A DNA stretch of 64,000 nt, taken from positions 558,001 to 622,000 of the forward strand of contig NZ_CP128187.1 in NCBI RefSeq assembly GCF_035207705.1. The letters run 5' to 3'. Made by a program: the position numbers and the translations under genes. The notes under the pieces were generated by a model, which had not been told where the DNA came from, did no database searches, and saw only the letters and a list, made by a program, of their open reading frames with translations. The DNA is from Maribacter sp. BPC-D8. Lineage in GTDB: Bacteria; Bacteroidota; Bacteroidia; Flavobacteriales; Flavobacteriaceae. Positions within the stretch are counted from its first letter, which is position 1; the number at the start of each line of letters is the position of its first letter. Below are positions 8,541 through 17,493 of this stretch, piece by piece.

Positions 8541-9995
8541 TTATTCCGGAATTAGCCACCAGAAGGGCTTCATTTTTGCCTTGTATATAAAAGCATAATG
8601 CAGCGCTAATTTTAACCAGTGACCAGCTAAACCTATTTCTCCAAAGGTTTTACCCAATTTACGACCTTGAGTATCGGGGTATTTGTTATAATCAGGTACA
8701 ATGGGGTAGGTGGTAATACTTACGCCACTACCTTTTGTCATGCCATAACCTGCAGAAGCAATACATGCAGCACCCATGTTACCTAAAGAACCCTTATGGT
8801 GTAAATCTTTTTTTCCGTTGATGGCGTCTATGATATTATCTGCAACCAACTTAGCAGTAATGCCAGAAGGCATACCCGTACGAGGTGGGGCAGGAGATAT
8901 TGAAGTACCATTTTTGCTTACTCGAGGTTTTGAAATTGCGTGTGGTGGGGCGAATGCAATACCAGGTGCGAATATGTTTTTGTATGACGGATTCTGATAA
9001 GTTTCAGGCCAATCTTGTACGCTCCATTCTTCATATGGTTTAGCAGTATAATCGGCATCTACCAACATAAAACCTTTAAAAAGCCTTTCGGTAATGTCTT
9101 CATTGTTCTTACCAAAGGCTTTAAAACCATGTCCGGAAAATGCAGGTATTAGCATGGCAAAATCATATGTTTCAGATTTATACTCACCATCTAATGTTTC
9201 ATAATGCGCTATACCATCTTCAATTTTGTTTACTCCGGCGCCAAGAATCCATTTAATACCACGGTCTTCAAAAACCATTTCTACCATTTCACTAGATTTC
9301 ATGATATTGTCACCATAACTAAGTAGCACGCCATCCATACCAAAATCACCTAACTGATACTCATTGGCAATCCAAATAACTTCAGCTTGGTCACGTACAT
9401 TATGTCTTCTAAGCTCTTGCTCTACATTTAAGATATATTCAAAAGCAGCGCCTTGGCAAGTAGATTTTGCGTGTCCGGTACCAATTAAAATTTTTGCTTT
9501 TTTGCCTTGTTTCATTTGCTGGATCAAATCATCTAGGGCATGCCATGCGTGTTCTGCATGACTATAAGTACAAACAGAGTAGGCTTTATTAGTACCAGGG
9601 TTTAAGCCCTCGGTCATGTCAAAGGCTAGTTTTGGTCCGGTGGCATTAATGAGATAGTCATAAGTTACCTTTTCGGTATTACCTTTTTGTTCGCCATTAA
9701 CGTATTTGATGTTTACGAACGGACTAGCTGATTCTGCATCACCTTCTGGATGAAAAGTAGTGACTAGAGCCTGCTTATAACCTATATTTTTTTTCTTGTA
9801 TAATGGAGGTAATGGAAATAGAATTTCTTCAGACTTCATACGACCTATACCTACCCATATATTAGATGGTATCCATTGGTAATTGCTATTTGGTGAAACA
9901 ACCAGAACTTCATGTTCTTTCGATAGTTTTCTTCGAAGGTGCGCAGCAGCAACATGCCCTGAAATTCCTGCACCTAGTATGACTATTTTTGACAT
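8541..9995 (-). CDS. SQR-like NAD(P)/FAD-dependent oxidoreductase
   Basis: A 484-residue flavoprotein of the sulfide:quinone oxidoreductase superfamily. The N-terminal dinucleotide fold is GAGISGHVAAAHLRR; a second fold region lies near ILIGTGHAKSTCQGAA. Three Cys in plausible redox positions are seen (SVCTYSH, KSTCQG, GAACIAS). The C-terminus is amphipathic (WLKLALHYAFIYKAKMKPFWWLIP), which in SQR proteins seats the enzyme on the membrane near the quinone. It probably oxidises sulfide to sulfane sulfur with electrons to quinone. It differs clearly from the type II enzyme at 20629-21939, so the cell has two distinct SQR-like enzymes. First gene of a three-gene operon. Confidence 0.8.
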   Translation of the reverse strand: MSKIVILGAGISGHVAAAHLRRKLSKEHEVLVVSPNSNYQWIPSNIWVGIGRMKSEEILFPLPPLYKKKNIGYKQALVTTFHPEGDAESASPFVNIKYVNGEQKGNTEKVTYDYLINATGPKLAFDMTEGLNPGTNKAYSVCTYSHAEHAWHALDDLIQQMKQGKKAKILIGTGHAKSTCQGAAFEYILNVEQELRRHNVRDQAEVIWIANEYQLGDFGMDGVLLSYGDNIMKSSEMVEMVFEDRGIKWILGAGVNKIEDGIAHYETLDGEYKSETYDFAMLIPAFSGHGFKAFGKNNEDITERLFKGFMLVDADYTAKPYEEWSVQDWPETYQNPSYKNIFAPGIAFAPPHAISKPRVSKNGTSISPAPPRTGMPSGITAKLVADNIIDAINGKKDLHHKGSLGNMGAACIASAGYGMTKGSGVSITTYPIVPDYNKYPDTQGRKLGKTFGEIGLAGHWLKLALHYAFIYKAKMKPFWWLIPE

Positions 9996-10048
9996 TATGA
10001 CAAGGTTTAAAGTTTACACGAAGTTCAAGTTAAACATAGCGTTGCACA

Positions 10049-10062
10049 GCAACATTTGTTAC
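10049..10062 (-). promoter_or_regulatory. Imperfect Crp-type operator upstream of the SQR-like operon
   Basis: GCAAC-ATTT-GTTAC matches the GTAAC class at nine of ten arm positions and lies 54 bases upstream of the ATG, like the other operators. No good TAnnTTTG box was found at the 22-nt spacing (the minus strand reads GAACTTCG), so the site is less certain. Confidence 0.5.
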
Positions 10063-10197
10063 ATATAGCTCTTTATTTTACTGGGAGATTTTGAGTAAAA
10101 TAATGATAATCAATTTATAGTCTAAAATTGATTAATATCATAGTTGCATTTCTATATGATGATTAATTTTGAACGTATTTTCTAAGATAGATTACAA

Positions 10198-10317
10198 ATG
10201 AGAGGTAGTTCGAATACACTGATTTATATTATTGCAGGTATCATCTTGCTTCATTTTGTTGTAGGTTTTATTTGGCTTATTTATAAGCTCAACAAGAAAA
10301 AAGAAGAGAAAGAGTAG
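10198..10317 (+). CDS. 39-residue single-pass membrane protein (candidate)
   Basis: This is a short open frame in the 380-base gap between the SQR-like gene and the 99-residue gene. ATG at 10198; the product has one hydrophobic helix (LIYIIAGIILLHFVVGFIWLIYKL) followed by a strongly charged tail NKKKEEKE. Composition and topology (short polar start, one helix, charged C-terminus) are those of real small membrane proteins rather than random sequence. No homologue can be named. The rest of the gap holds only the operator at 10049-10062. Confidence 0.5.
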   Translation: MRGSSNTLIYIIAGIILLHFVVGFIWLIYKLNKKKEEKE

Positions 10318-10375
10318 ATCTTACGATACTTAAAATCACATTAGCTATGGTTCTTGAATACGTAGGTATTATGGA

Positions 10376-10675
10376 TTATGATTTATTGAATTTCTGATAG
10401 ACCTTTTTTGCAATTATAAGACCTAAAACACCGCCAATAGCAGATACTACTAGATTTATGGCTAGGCGAAAACCATCAAAATCACCATTGTTCATTATTG
10501 ACCATGGGTTAAAGCCCAAGCGACCAAAGGTTTTTATGAATAAAATACTTCCAAAAACACCAATTATGGTATTGCCGGTAAAGCCAAAAGAATACTTCTT
10601 TTTAAAATTACCAAAAACGTTAGCGGCAATAATACCCATAAGAATGCTGATCAATGATATTAAGGTGCCTGTCAT
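10376..10675 (-). CDS. Small membrane protein of unknown function, downstream of cydB
   Basis: A 99-residue protein with three hydrophobic, glycine-rich segments (LISILMGIIAANVFG, TIIGVFGSILFIKTFG, LVVSAIGGVLGLIIAKKVYQK), resembling the small GlsB/YeaQ-like membrane proteins in glycine pattern, though I do not assign it to that family. It lies 15 bases after cydB on the same strand and is therefore probably the third gene of the cytochrome bd operon. A function in assembly or stability of the bd oxidase is possible by position only. Confidence 0.6.
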   Translation of the reverse strand: MTGTLISLISILMGIIAANVFGNFKKKYSFGFTGNTIIGVFGSILFIKTFGRLGFNPWSIMNNGDFDGFRLAINLVVSAIGGVLGLIIAKKVYQKFNKS

Positions 10676-10690
10676 GATAGTCTCTTTATT

Positions 10691-11764
10691 CTAATGCCCA
10701 TAATCCATATTGTCGACTTTACCTTTCATCAATCTTTTTTGAATGATCATGTATACAAACAGAAGTATAAAACCTAAAATTCCCCAATAAATGGCCACAG
10801 ACAACCCGTATTCTGATGCCGCAGTATTATAAATAGTTAACGGTTCATGAGTATCATTCACTGAAGGTAATATTACAGGGAATAAAGAAGCCAACGACGA
10901 TGTAATACCACCAACGATCAGTAAAGACGATAGTATAAAAGCGTGACTGTCTTTTTTTATTTTTTTGATAAAAAACAATCCTACCAATCCACTTAAATAA
11001 ATTAATGGAAATATGATTAAATATGGTTTGTCACCAAAGTTATCTAATGAATTCGGATTCACTATTTGCCATACAACTAATGAAAAAACGGTAAGTATCG
11101 CTAAAGCAATATTTAACTTGAAAATGACCCCTTTCAATTTCGTGTTTATAGAGGAATTGGTTTTTAAGATAATCCAGTTTGCACCATGTATAGCTAAGGT
11201 TACCACAGCTATTAATCCTATAATAATTGTAAACCAATCTATAACACCAGGGTGCTCGGTTAATGGACTAAAGCTACCATCCCACAATGGTAAAAAGAAA
11301 TAATGTCCTTCGTGAATAGATATGCCATTATCGACACCACCTAGGTTAACGCCTCTTACAATGTTACCTAAGGCAATACCAAAGAATAGGGCTAATAGTA
11401 AACTAGAAACTCCGAAAGATTTATCCCAGATATCTTTCCACATTTGAAATTTAAATTGCCCCCTTAATTCGAGTCCGATAGCTCTAAAGATTATGAGCCA
11501 TAAAACGAGTATTAGCGGCAAATAGAATCCGCTAAAAACAGAAGCGTAGAAGGTAGGGAAAGCCATAAAAAGCATTCCACCGGCAACGACTAACCAAACC
11601 TCATTAGAATCCCAAAACAAGCCAGCAGATTTTGCAATTACCTCTTTGTCTTTTTCAGTTTTCGCGAAGAACAAATGAATAATTCCCGTTCCGAAATCAT
11701 AACCATCTAAAATAAAAAATACAGCTAAAACAGTGGCGATTAAAATGTACCAGAATATTTCCAT
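10691..11764 (-). CDS. cydB: Cytochrome bd ubiquinol oxidase subunit II
   Basis: The 357-residue integral membrane subunit II of the high-affinity bd-type quinol oxidase. The N-terminus IATVLAVFFILDGYDFGTGI is the family signature, and the AGLFWDSNEVWLVVAGG stretch near residue 47 contains the conserved Trp-Asp and Glu that line the proton path. The usual number of hydrophobic helices is seen. It starts two bases after the cydA stop codon. The bd oxidase resists sulfide, unlike heme-copper oxidases, which fits its sharing an operator class with the sulfide-oxidation genes. Confidence 0.95.
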   Translation of the reverse strand: MEIFWYILIATVLAVFFILDGYDFGTGIIHLFFAKTEKDKEVIAKSAGLFWDSNEVWLVVAGGMLFMAFPTFYASVFSGFYLPLILVLWLIIFRAIGLELRGQFKFQMWKDIWDKSFGVSSLLLALFFGIALGNIVRGVNLGGVDNGISIHEGHYFFLPLWDGSFSPLTEHPGVIDWFTIIIGLIAVVTLAIHGANWIILKTNSSINTKLKGVIFKLNIALAILTVFSLVVWQIVNPNSLDNFGDKPYLIIFPLIYLSGLVGLFFIKKIKKDSHAFILSSLLIVGGITSSLASLFPVILPSVNDTHEPLTIYNTAASEYGLSVAIYWGILGFILLFVYMIIQKRLMKGKVDNMDYGH

Positions 11765-11766
11765 AA

Positions 11767-13098
11767 TTAATGTAATTTAGGTTTTGGACCTTCGTTAATA
11801 GTTTTACCGACTAAGACTAAAAAAAGTAGCCCTAGTAGCATATATAAAGCAACAAAACCTAGTAAAGTAAACAAGGTGTTACCAGATGAAACGGTTGGTG
11901 AAATACCATCGCTAGTTCTTAATAAGCCATAAACCAAATACGGTTGTCTACCTAATTCAGCGGTATACCAACCTGTTAGGTTTGCTATATAAGGGAATGG
12001 AACTAGAAACATAATTGTCCATAGTAGCGGTTTGATATTATATAATTTTTTACGCCATAATAGAAAGGATGCCAATGCCATAACAGCCATAAATACGGTG
12101 CCCAAACCAACCATAATATGATACGAATAATATAGTGCAGGCACGTTGTCTGGTAATTCTTCTTTTTCAAATTTATCCATACCGACAATCTGTTTATCCC
12201 ATTCTTGATAGGTTAAAAAGCTTAATATGTTTGGTACGGCAATTTTGTTATCCAGCTTTTTCTCTACCATATTCGGTTGTCCAATAAGTACAATTTCAGC
12301 ACCCGCATCTTCAGTTTCAAAAATACCCTCCATAGCAGCAAAAGCGGCTGGTTGGTATTTCGCAACGTTTTTCGCATTCCAATCTCCCGTAGGGAAAGCC
12401 ACCAAAATACTAGAAACTAAACCAAAAATTACTCCAGTTTTTAAAAGTAGTTTACCATGTTCAACTTGCTTTTCTCTCAAAATATAAAAGGCACCTATAC
12501 TTGCTACTACAAAGGAAGAAGTAACAACAGAAGCGAGTTGATTATGTAAGAACGCAGGTAAGAGCCATGGGTTGCTGAATAGGGCAGAGAAGTTTTCTAA
12601 AACGAATTTGCCGTTTTCTAATATTTCATAGCCAACGGGGTGTTGCATCCAAGCATTGGTCGCTAAAATGAACCAACCACTTGCCCAAGACCCTAAGAAT
12701 ACTAGAAAGCCAGTTAAGAGGTGTAATTTTTGCCCCATTAACTTTTCACCAAAAATAAAGAGTGCTAAAAAGGAAGATTCTAAAAAGAAAGAAAACATAC
12801 CTTCCATAGCCAAGGTCTGACCAATAATACCACCCGTAAGTTCAGAGAATTTTGCCCAGTTGGTACCAAATTGAAACTCCATTGGTATGCCCGTTACCAC
12901 ACCCATGGTAAAGTTGATGGCAAATATTTTCATTAAAAATTTAGCAGTATCATTATATTTTTCAATCTTATTTCTAAGGTATTTCCATTTAAAATAAACT
13001 ATCAATAAAGATAGCCCCATTGTTAATTGAGGAAATATATAGTGGAATGTGATAGTAAATGCAAACTGCAATCTATCATAAAAAATCATGTCCTCCAT
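11767..13098 (-). CDS. cydA: Cytochrome bd ubiquinol oxidase subunit I
   Basis: The 443-residue catalytic subunit carrying hemes b558, b595 and d. The N-terminal RLQFAFTITFHYIFPQLTMG holds the heme His, and the GRQP motif typical of CydA lies in GWYTAELGRQPYLVYGL near residue 382. The quinol-binding Q-loop is of the short type. It is the first gene of cydAB plus a 99-residue membrane protein. A Crp-type operator with one mismatch and a TACCTTTG -7 box precede it. The ATG was chosen because it begins the conserved N-terminal helix. Confidence 0.95.
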   Translation of the reverse strand: MEDMIFYDRLQFAFTITFHYIFPQLTMGLSLLIVYFKWKYLRNKIEKYNDTAKFLMKIFAINFTMGVVTGIPMEFQFGTNWAKFSELTGGIIGQTLAMEGMFSFFLESSFLALFIFGEKLMGQKLHLLTGFLVFLGSWASGWFILATNAWMQHPVGYEILENGKFVLENFSALFSNPWLLPAFLHNQLASVVTSSFVVASIGAFYILREKQVEHGKLLLKTGVIFGLVSSILVAFPTGDWNAKNVAKYQPAAFAAMEGIFETEDAGAEIVLIGQPNMVEKKLDNKIAVPNILSFLTYQEWDKQIVGMDKFEKEELPDNVPALYYSYHIMVGLGTVFMAVMALASFLLWRKKLYNIKPLLWTIMFLVPFPYIANLTGWYTAELGRQPYLVYGLLRTSDGISPTVSSGNTLFTLLGFVALYMLLGLLFLVLVGKTINEGPKPKLH

Positions 13099-13130
13099 AG
13101 TCTATTTACTTTACAATATTTTGAATGTTA

Positions 13131-13173
13131 CAAAGGTAACCAACGTATGATTTTTAAAAGTATCCAATGTTAC
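13131..13173 (-). promoter_or_regulatory. Crp-type operator and -7 box of cydAB
   Basis: GTATC-CAAT-GTTAC at 13160-13173 (one arm mismatch) is followed on the minus strand after 21 nt by TACCTTTG (13138-13131). The conspicuous GTTAC-AAAG-GTAAC at 13127-13140 is explained by the -7 box and its flank rather than by a second operator. Confidence 0.65.
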
Positions 13174-13308
13174 ATATTTGAAGAAAATTCAAAATAAAAG
13201 AATAATAAAAACAAAATTAAAGAGCTTATAGAATTAATGTTTAAAAACTGGTTTTTAATATGTTATATGTTAAAGCTTAGTTAGTATCTTGAAATGGTAG
13301 CATAAAAA

Positions 13309-13344
13309 AATCCCTAGAAATTGTATGAACAAATTCTAGGGATT
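13309..13344 (-). terminator. Terminator of dps
   Basis: Stem AATCCCTAGAA / TTCTAGGGATT, followed on the minus strand by a run of seven T. It lies 21 bases after the dps stop codon. Confidence 0.8.
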
Positions 13345-13364
13345 CAGAGATTTAAGTGTTTTAA

Positions 13365-13844
13365 TTAATCTTTATATGCAGATAGCATCCAAACTAATTT
13401 TTCTTGCTGTGTAATATAATCGCTCATTAAAGAAACGGTACCTTCATCTTCTGCCTCAGCAGCAATTTTAAGGGTAGTTCTTTCCTTTTTCAATAAAATA
13501 CTTAAGCTCTCTAAAATACTGTCTACGGCCTTATCGCCATCTACTACATTTTCGCTGGCTTTAATTTCAGAATTATCAATATACTTTGTGAACGTATGAA
13601 TAGGAGTGTTGCTTAATGTTAGCACGCGCTCTGCGATTTCATCTACCTTGATTAAAGCATCATTATATAACTCTTCGAATTTAAGGTGAAGTTCAAAAAA
13701 CTTCTTCCCTTTAATATTCCAATGAAAACCTCTTAGGTTCATATAGAACATTTGATAATTAGATAGTAAATCATTTAAATGATTTGCGATATCATTAGAG
13801 TCTTTTTTGTCTAGACCGATGTTTGATAAATTTGTATTTGCCAT
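13365..13844 (-). CDS. dps: Dps-family ferritin-like DNA-protection protein
   Basis: A 159-residue protein of the Dps family: dodecamers that oxidise and store iron using peroxide and protect DNA. The ferroxidase-site residues are seen in NLRGFHWNIKGKKFFELHLKFEELY near residues 37-61 (His, Asp/Glu and Trp pattern). The length is typical. It has its own promoter with a perfect GTAAC-ATAG-GTTAC operator and its own terminator. Control together with sulfide-oxidation genes suggests that iron or oxidant stress is expected under the same conditions. Confidence 0.92.
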   Translation of the reverse strand: MANTNLSNIGLDKKDSNDIANHLNDLLSNYQMFYMNLRGFHWNIKGKKFFELHLKFEELYNDALIKVDEIAERVLTLSNTPIHTFTKYIDNSEIKASENVVDGDKAVDSILESLSILLKKERTTLKIAAEAEDEGTVSLMSDYITQQEKLVWMLSAYKD

Positions 13845-13896
13845 GACTTTTAATGTTTATTTAATAGATAAAATTTATTGTTATTTTAATGTTTGA

Positions 13897-13940
13897 TAAA
13901 GATAATCTATATGTTAAAAATAGAGGGTAACATAGGTTAC
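13897..13940 (-). promoter_or_regulatory. Crp-type operator and -7 box of dps
   Basis: GTAAC-ATAG-GTTAC at 13927-13940, then 22 nt on the minus strand, then TATCTTTA (13904-13897). Confidence 0.82.
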
Positions 13941-14044
13941 ATAATTTATTTTTTAACCTTTTTTAACAAAAAGAAGGAAATATAGGAATAGGATAATTGC
14001 CAAATGTCTAATGCTAAAAATATATTTTATTAAAATCTAAGAAT

Positions 14045-14088
14045 GTGACTAATGTCACATTCTTAATCAATATTGGCACTTAATTTTG
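14045..14088 (+). promoter_or_regulatory. Crp-type operator (GTGAC variant) and -7 box of the TonB receptor operon
   Basis: GTGAC-TAAT-GTCAC at 14045-14058 lies in a perfect palindrome with 11-bp arms (14039-14049 and 14054-14064). After 22 nt comes TAATTTTG (14081-14088). The box ends only four bases before the ATG at 14093, so the transcript is predicted to be leaderless or nearly so. Confidence 0.8.
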
Positions 14089-14092
14089 CAGC

Positions 14093-14470
14093 ATGAAGTT
14101 GTCAAGCTTTACGATATCGATACTGTTTACATTCATTTCTTTGGCAAGTAGTTTTAAGACTGCCAGCGTTATGAGCTATTATGCGGTATTTACAAATGAT
14201 TTCGTTGAGCGCTTTTGCGAGAATAAAGAACGACCTGAATTAAAATGTGATGGTAAATGTGCTTTAGTACAAATGTTATCTCAGAAAGCTGATGATGAAA
14301 AAACTCCAATTAATTTAGACTTGCTTAAAAACGAAACAATATTGTTTATTGGATCGTTGACAGCATACGAGTTTGTACAACAATCTAGAAAAGTGTTGCA
14401 TAATGTACTGTACCGTGTGCTATATGATTTTCATTTCTTTGAGCGTATCAAACATCCTCCCAAAATTTAA
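14093..14470 (+). CDS. Small secreted Cys-rich protein upstream of a TonB receptor
   Basis: A 125-residue protein with an N-terminal hydrophobic segment (FTISILFTFISLASSF) that is probably a signal peptide. The mature part has the motif CENKERPELKCDGKC, Cys spaced x9 and x3, near residues 42-56. Small proteins with this Cys pattern commonly precede TonB-dependent receptors in Bacteroidota. Metal binding (copper is a good candidate beside a copper-type receptor) is inferred. The gene starts immediately after its -7 box and precedes the receptor by about 80 bases on the same strand. Confidence 0.7.
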   Translation: MKLSSFTISILFTFISLASSFKTASVMSYYAVFTNDFVERFCENKERPELKCDGKCALVQMLSQKADDEKTPINLDLLKNETILFIGSLTAYEFVQQSRKVLHNVLYRVLYDFHFFERIKHPPKI

Positions 14471-14551
14471 AAAATTTTACTTCAATTTAATGTATCTAGC
14501 TCCTTGTTGATAGGGCGCTGGATAGTATTTCTATTAATTAAAATTTTTAAA

Positions 14552-16849
14552 ATGAACCTAAAATATCTTTGGGTACTATCGGTATTATTATCGACACCCT
14601 TACTATACGCACAAAATTTATCAGGAAAAATCATCTCTGAAATTGACCAGCAGCCACTTAATGGCGCTCATATTTTAGCTAATAACGGATCAGCAACATA
14701 TACCAATTTTGATGGTGATTTTGTTTTAAAAAATGTTGAAGAGAATGTAATCTTGACCATATCTTATGTTGGCTATAAGACTATAGAACATCAGGTACTT
14801 AACATTAATAACTCAATAGTAATCACCTTACAAGAAGCGCCTATTGCCATCAATGGAGTTTTAGTGACAGGAAATATGAAAATTGATCCTGTACTTACCT
14901 TAGAAACCAATGATTATGTCAAGAGAATAGTTCAGCCCAGAAATGTAGCCGATCTATTTAATGATGTCAATGGTTTTTCGTTGATTAAAAGAGGTAATTA
15001 TGCAATTGACCCTAGTTTTAGAGCAACACAATATGAGCAGTTAAATGTACAGTTTGATGGAGGTACAAAAGCCATGAATGCTTGCCCTAATCGTATGGAT
15101 CCAATTACTACTCATGTGATACCAGAAGAAATTGAAAAAATTGAAATTATAAAAGGACCATACTCCGTTAGATATGGTGCTACTTTTGGAGGTATCGTAA
15201 ATATGGTTACTCAAAAACCAACTGTTGATGATTATGGGCTACATGGTAGTGTAAGTGGTGGTTATGAAAGCAACGGTAATTCTATGGTCTCCATGGCAAG
15301 GTTGCAACAGGCAACTGAGAAATATGACGTAGCAGGTAATATAGGTTTTCGAGATTTTGGTAATTACGAAGATGGTGATGGTACAGAAATTCCGTCTTCT
15401 TTTAGAAGCTTAGATTACGGAGTTAAAGCAGGTGTCAATTTTACTGAAAATCAAAGACTACAAGCACATTGGCGACAGTCTTTTGGGCGAGATGTTTTAC
15501 ACGCCGGTTTACCTATGGATACCGAAGAGGACAACAGTAGTATTCTCTCTTTAGATTATAAATTAGGTAGTCTACCAGGTCTTGTTGAAAGCATAGATTC
15601 TAAAATTTATTATAGTTATGTTGATCATTTAATGACTAATTACAATAGACCAACTTTTATGATGACGTCTGCGGTTTCTGCTATTGATGCTACTACGGCA
15701 GGTGGTAAAGTAGAATTAAAATTAAAACCAACAGAAAATCTTACGCTATTTACGGGTGTTGATGTTTTGCATATTGCACGAGATGGTAATAGAACACGTT
15801 TAGTAAAAAGAAATGCCATGGGAATTTTAGATACACCCTTAACATTTGAAGATAAGGTATGGCAAGATTCATATATAAATGATATTGGTTTATTTGCAGA
15901 AGGTAAATATCCCTTAACAGAAAAAACCATGTTAACTGCAGGTGTACGTTATGATAATGTTACTTCTGAAGCTAAAGATCCAGAAGCGGATTTTGCTGCT
16001 TTATACACTGATTTAGATAAAAGAACTGAGCATAATTTTAGTGGTACAGCTTCAATTAAATATGTGTATTCTCCTCAATTTATTATGGAAGTGGCGTATG
16101 GTCGTGGTGTTAGATCAGCAAATATGATAGAACGTTTTATCAATCATTTTAGCGTAGGTCAAGACGCGTATGAATATGTTGGTAATCCTAATTTAGAGGC
16201 TGAAGTAAATAATCAATTTGAGGTAGGTTTTAAAGGGAAGATGCCTATTTCAGAAAATACTTCAGATATGTTCAGTTATAGTACTTCTTTCTATTACTCG
16301 TTATACGAAAATTATATAGTGGCAGTAATAGATGAAACGCAGACAAGAAAATTCATGCCAATGAACGAACCATCTAACGCAAAGGTTTTTAGAAATTTAG
16401 ATGATGCGTACAAAACTGGTTTTGAAATTATGGGAGGTGTGGACTTTTGTAATTATTTCAATTTTACAACCGAACTTGCTTATGTATATGCTAAGAATAA
16501 TGACTTAAATGAGTCATTACCTTTGGTACCACCTTTAGTTACAAGGTTTAAACTGGGCTATGAAAAAGAAAAGTTTTGGGTGAATGCAGAATATAGGCTG
16601 ACTGCCGAGCAAGATAATATTGCAACTTCTTTTGGTGAACAGGTTACACCAGGTTATGAAATAATGGACTTACGTTTAGGTGTAATACCAATGAAAAACC
16701 TAACCTTAGGTGTTGCGGCATTAAATGTTTTTGATAAAACATATAGTAATCACCTCAATTTCGCATTTAATAATCAGGCAGATTTTGGAACAGAACCCAT
16801 TAATGACCCAGGAAGAAACCTATCGGTTTTTGTTCAATATGAATTTTAA
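14552..16849 (+). CDS. TonB-dependent receptor, probably for copper
   Basis: An outer-membrane gated beta-barrel of about 765 residues. The start at 14552 (ATG, giving MNLKYLWVLSVLLSTPLLYAQ as signal peptide) is preferred over the TTG at 14504. A carboxypeptidase-like regulatory domain (GKIISEIDQQPLNGAHIL) comes first, then the plug, then the barrel ending in an aromatic residue (FVQYEF). The plug holds MNACPNRMDP, a CxxxM motif like the copper-binding site of OprC/NosA-type copper receptors, and HAGLPMD lies in an early barrel loop. Copper is needed here for NosZ, cbb3 oxidase and CcoI, which fits. The copper assignment is an inference; the receptor class is firm. Confidence 0.85.
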   Translation: MNLKYLWVLSVLLSTPLLYAQNLSGKIISEIDQQPLNGAHILANNGSATYTNFDGDFVLKNVEENVILTISYVGYKTIEHQVLNINNSIVITLQEAPIAINGVLVTGNMKIDPVLTLETNDYVKRIVQPRNVADLFNDVNGFSLIKRGNYAIDPSFRATQYEQLNVQFDGGTKAMNACPNRMDPITTHVIPEEIEKIEIIKGPYSVRYGATFGGIVNMVTQKPTVDDYGLHGSVSGGYESNGNSMVSMARLQQATEKYDVAGNIGFRDFGNYEDGDGTEIPSSFRSLDYGVKAGVNFTENQRLQAHWRQSFGRDVLHAGLPMDTEEDNSSILSLDYKLGSLPGLVESIDSKIYYSYVDHLMTNYNRPTFMMTSAVSAIDATTAGGKVELKLKPTENLTLFTGVDVLHIARDGNRTRLVKRNAMGILDTPLTFEDKVWQDSYINDIGLFAEGKYPLTEKTMLTAGVRYDNVTSEAKDPEADFAALYTDLDKRTEHNFSGTASIKYVYSPQFIMEVAYGRGVRSANMIERFINHFSVGQDAYEYVGNPNLEAEVNNQFEVGFKGKMPISENTSDMFSYSTSFYYSLYENYIVAVIDETQTRKFMPMNEPSNAKVFRNLDDAYKTGFEIMGGVDFCNYFNFTTELAYVYAKNNDLNESLPLVPPLVTRFKLGYEKEKFWVNAEYRLTAEQDNIATSFGEQVTPGYEIMDLRLGVIPMKNLTLGVAALNVFDKTYSNHLNFAFNNQADFGTEPINDPGRNLSVFVQYEF

Positions 16850-16863
16850 TAAATGAAATATAA

Positions 16864-16889
16864 AAAAGGGACCAAATTAGGTCCCTTTT
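16864..16889. terminator. Bidirectional terminator
   Basis: Perfect stem AAAAGGGACC / GGTCCCTTTT with a six-base loop and flanking A and T runs. It serves the TonB receptor on the plus strand and the methyltransferase on the minus strand. Confidence 0.9.
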
Positions 16890-17482
16890 TATGCTTTAGT
16901 ACCGGTAAAACGAATAACCGAAGCATCACCAATATGGTAAAGTCCTTCGTTCAGTACTATTTTCTTTTCTTCTAAAATTTCAAAATTTATTCCCTCAAAC
17001 TCATCTTCAACTTCATCAATAGCATAAAGCATGTCTATATTTTTAGGTCCACCAGAAGATTTTCCTAGTTGATTTTTAGAGAACGCCTCGAAAATGATAT
17101 GTCCGTTTGGTTTTAATGATTTTAAAAGATGTTGGTTTGCTTTCTTTCTAATAGCTACTGGAAAATGCGCATAACAGAATGCGATGACATCAAACTTTTT
17201 AGAACTTTTAAATTTAAGAGCGTCAATTATTTGATATTCAATATTAAAGCCAGTTTTTAATGCAAGCTCTTGAGCTTTAGTTTTAGCAGATTCGCTAAAG
17301 TCAAAAGCCAATACTTCCCAACCTTTAGATAGTGCATAGACCGCGTTTCTACCTTCGCCTTCAGCTGGCAGTAAAATAGAACCTACTTTTAGTTTATCTA
17401 GTTGTTGTTTAAAGAATTCATTTGGTGAGTTTCCGTAAGCATAACTTTCCTCATCATAACGCTCGTTCCAAAAATCTTTCAT
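16889..17482 (-). CDS. Class I SAM-dependent methyltransferase (TehB/TPMT-like)
   Basis: A 197-residue cytosolic methyltransferase. The N-terminal FWNERYDEESYAYGNSPNEF is typical of the TehB-like small-molecule methyltransferases. The SAM-binding motif I is LLPAEGEGRNAVYAL near residue 38, followed by the acidic residue after strand 2 (VLAFDFSESA) and FDVIAFCYAHFP as motif IV. It lies 11 bases after the DsrE-family gene on the same strand and is probably the second gene of that operon, under the operator at 18134-18147. Detoxifying methylation of a thiol or metalloid is possible; the substrate cannot be read. Confidence 0.8.
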   Translation of the reverse strand: MKDFWNERYDEESYAYGNSPNEFFKQQLDKLKVGSILLPAEGEGRNAVYALSKGWEVLAFDFSESAKTKAQELALKTGFNIEYQIIDALKFKSSKKFDVIAFCYAHFPVAIRKKANQHLLKSLKPNGHIIFEAFSKNQLGKSSGGPKNIDMLYAIDEVEDEFEGINFEILEEKKIVLNEGLYHIGDASVIRFTGTKA

Positions 17483-17493
17483 GAGGTAATTAT

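Noticed and set aside
13127..13140. GTTAC-AAAG-GTAAC as a second operator upstream of cydA
   Set aside because: The arms are in the opposite order to the other sites, and the minus strand reads TACCTTTG here, which is the -7 box 21 nt from the better operator at 13160-13173.
14504..14551. TTG start for the TonB receptor
   Set aside because: ATG at 14552 gives a normal signal peptide; the extra residues would put a second hydrophobic stretch in front of it.
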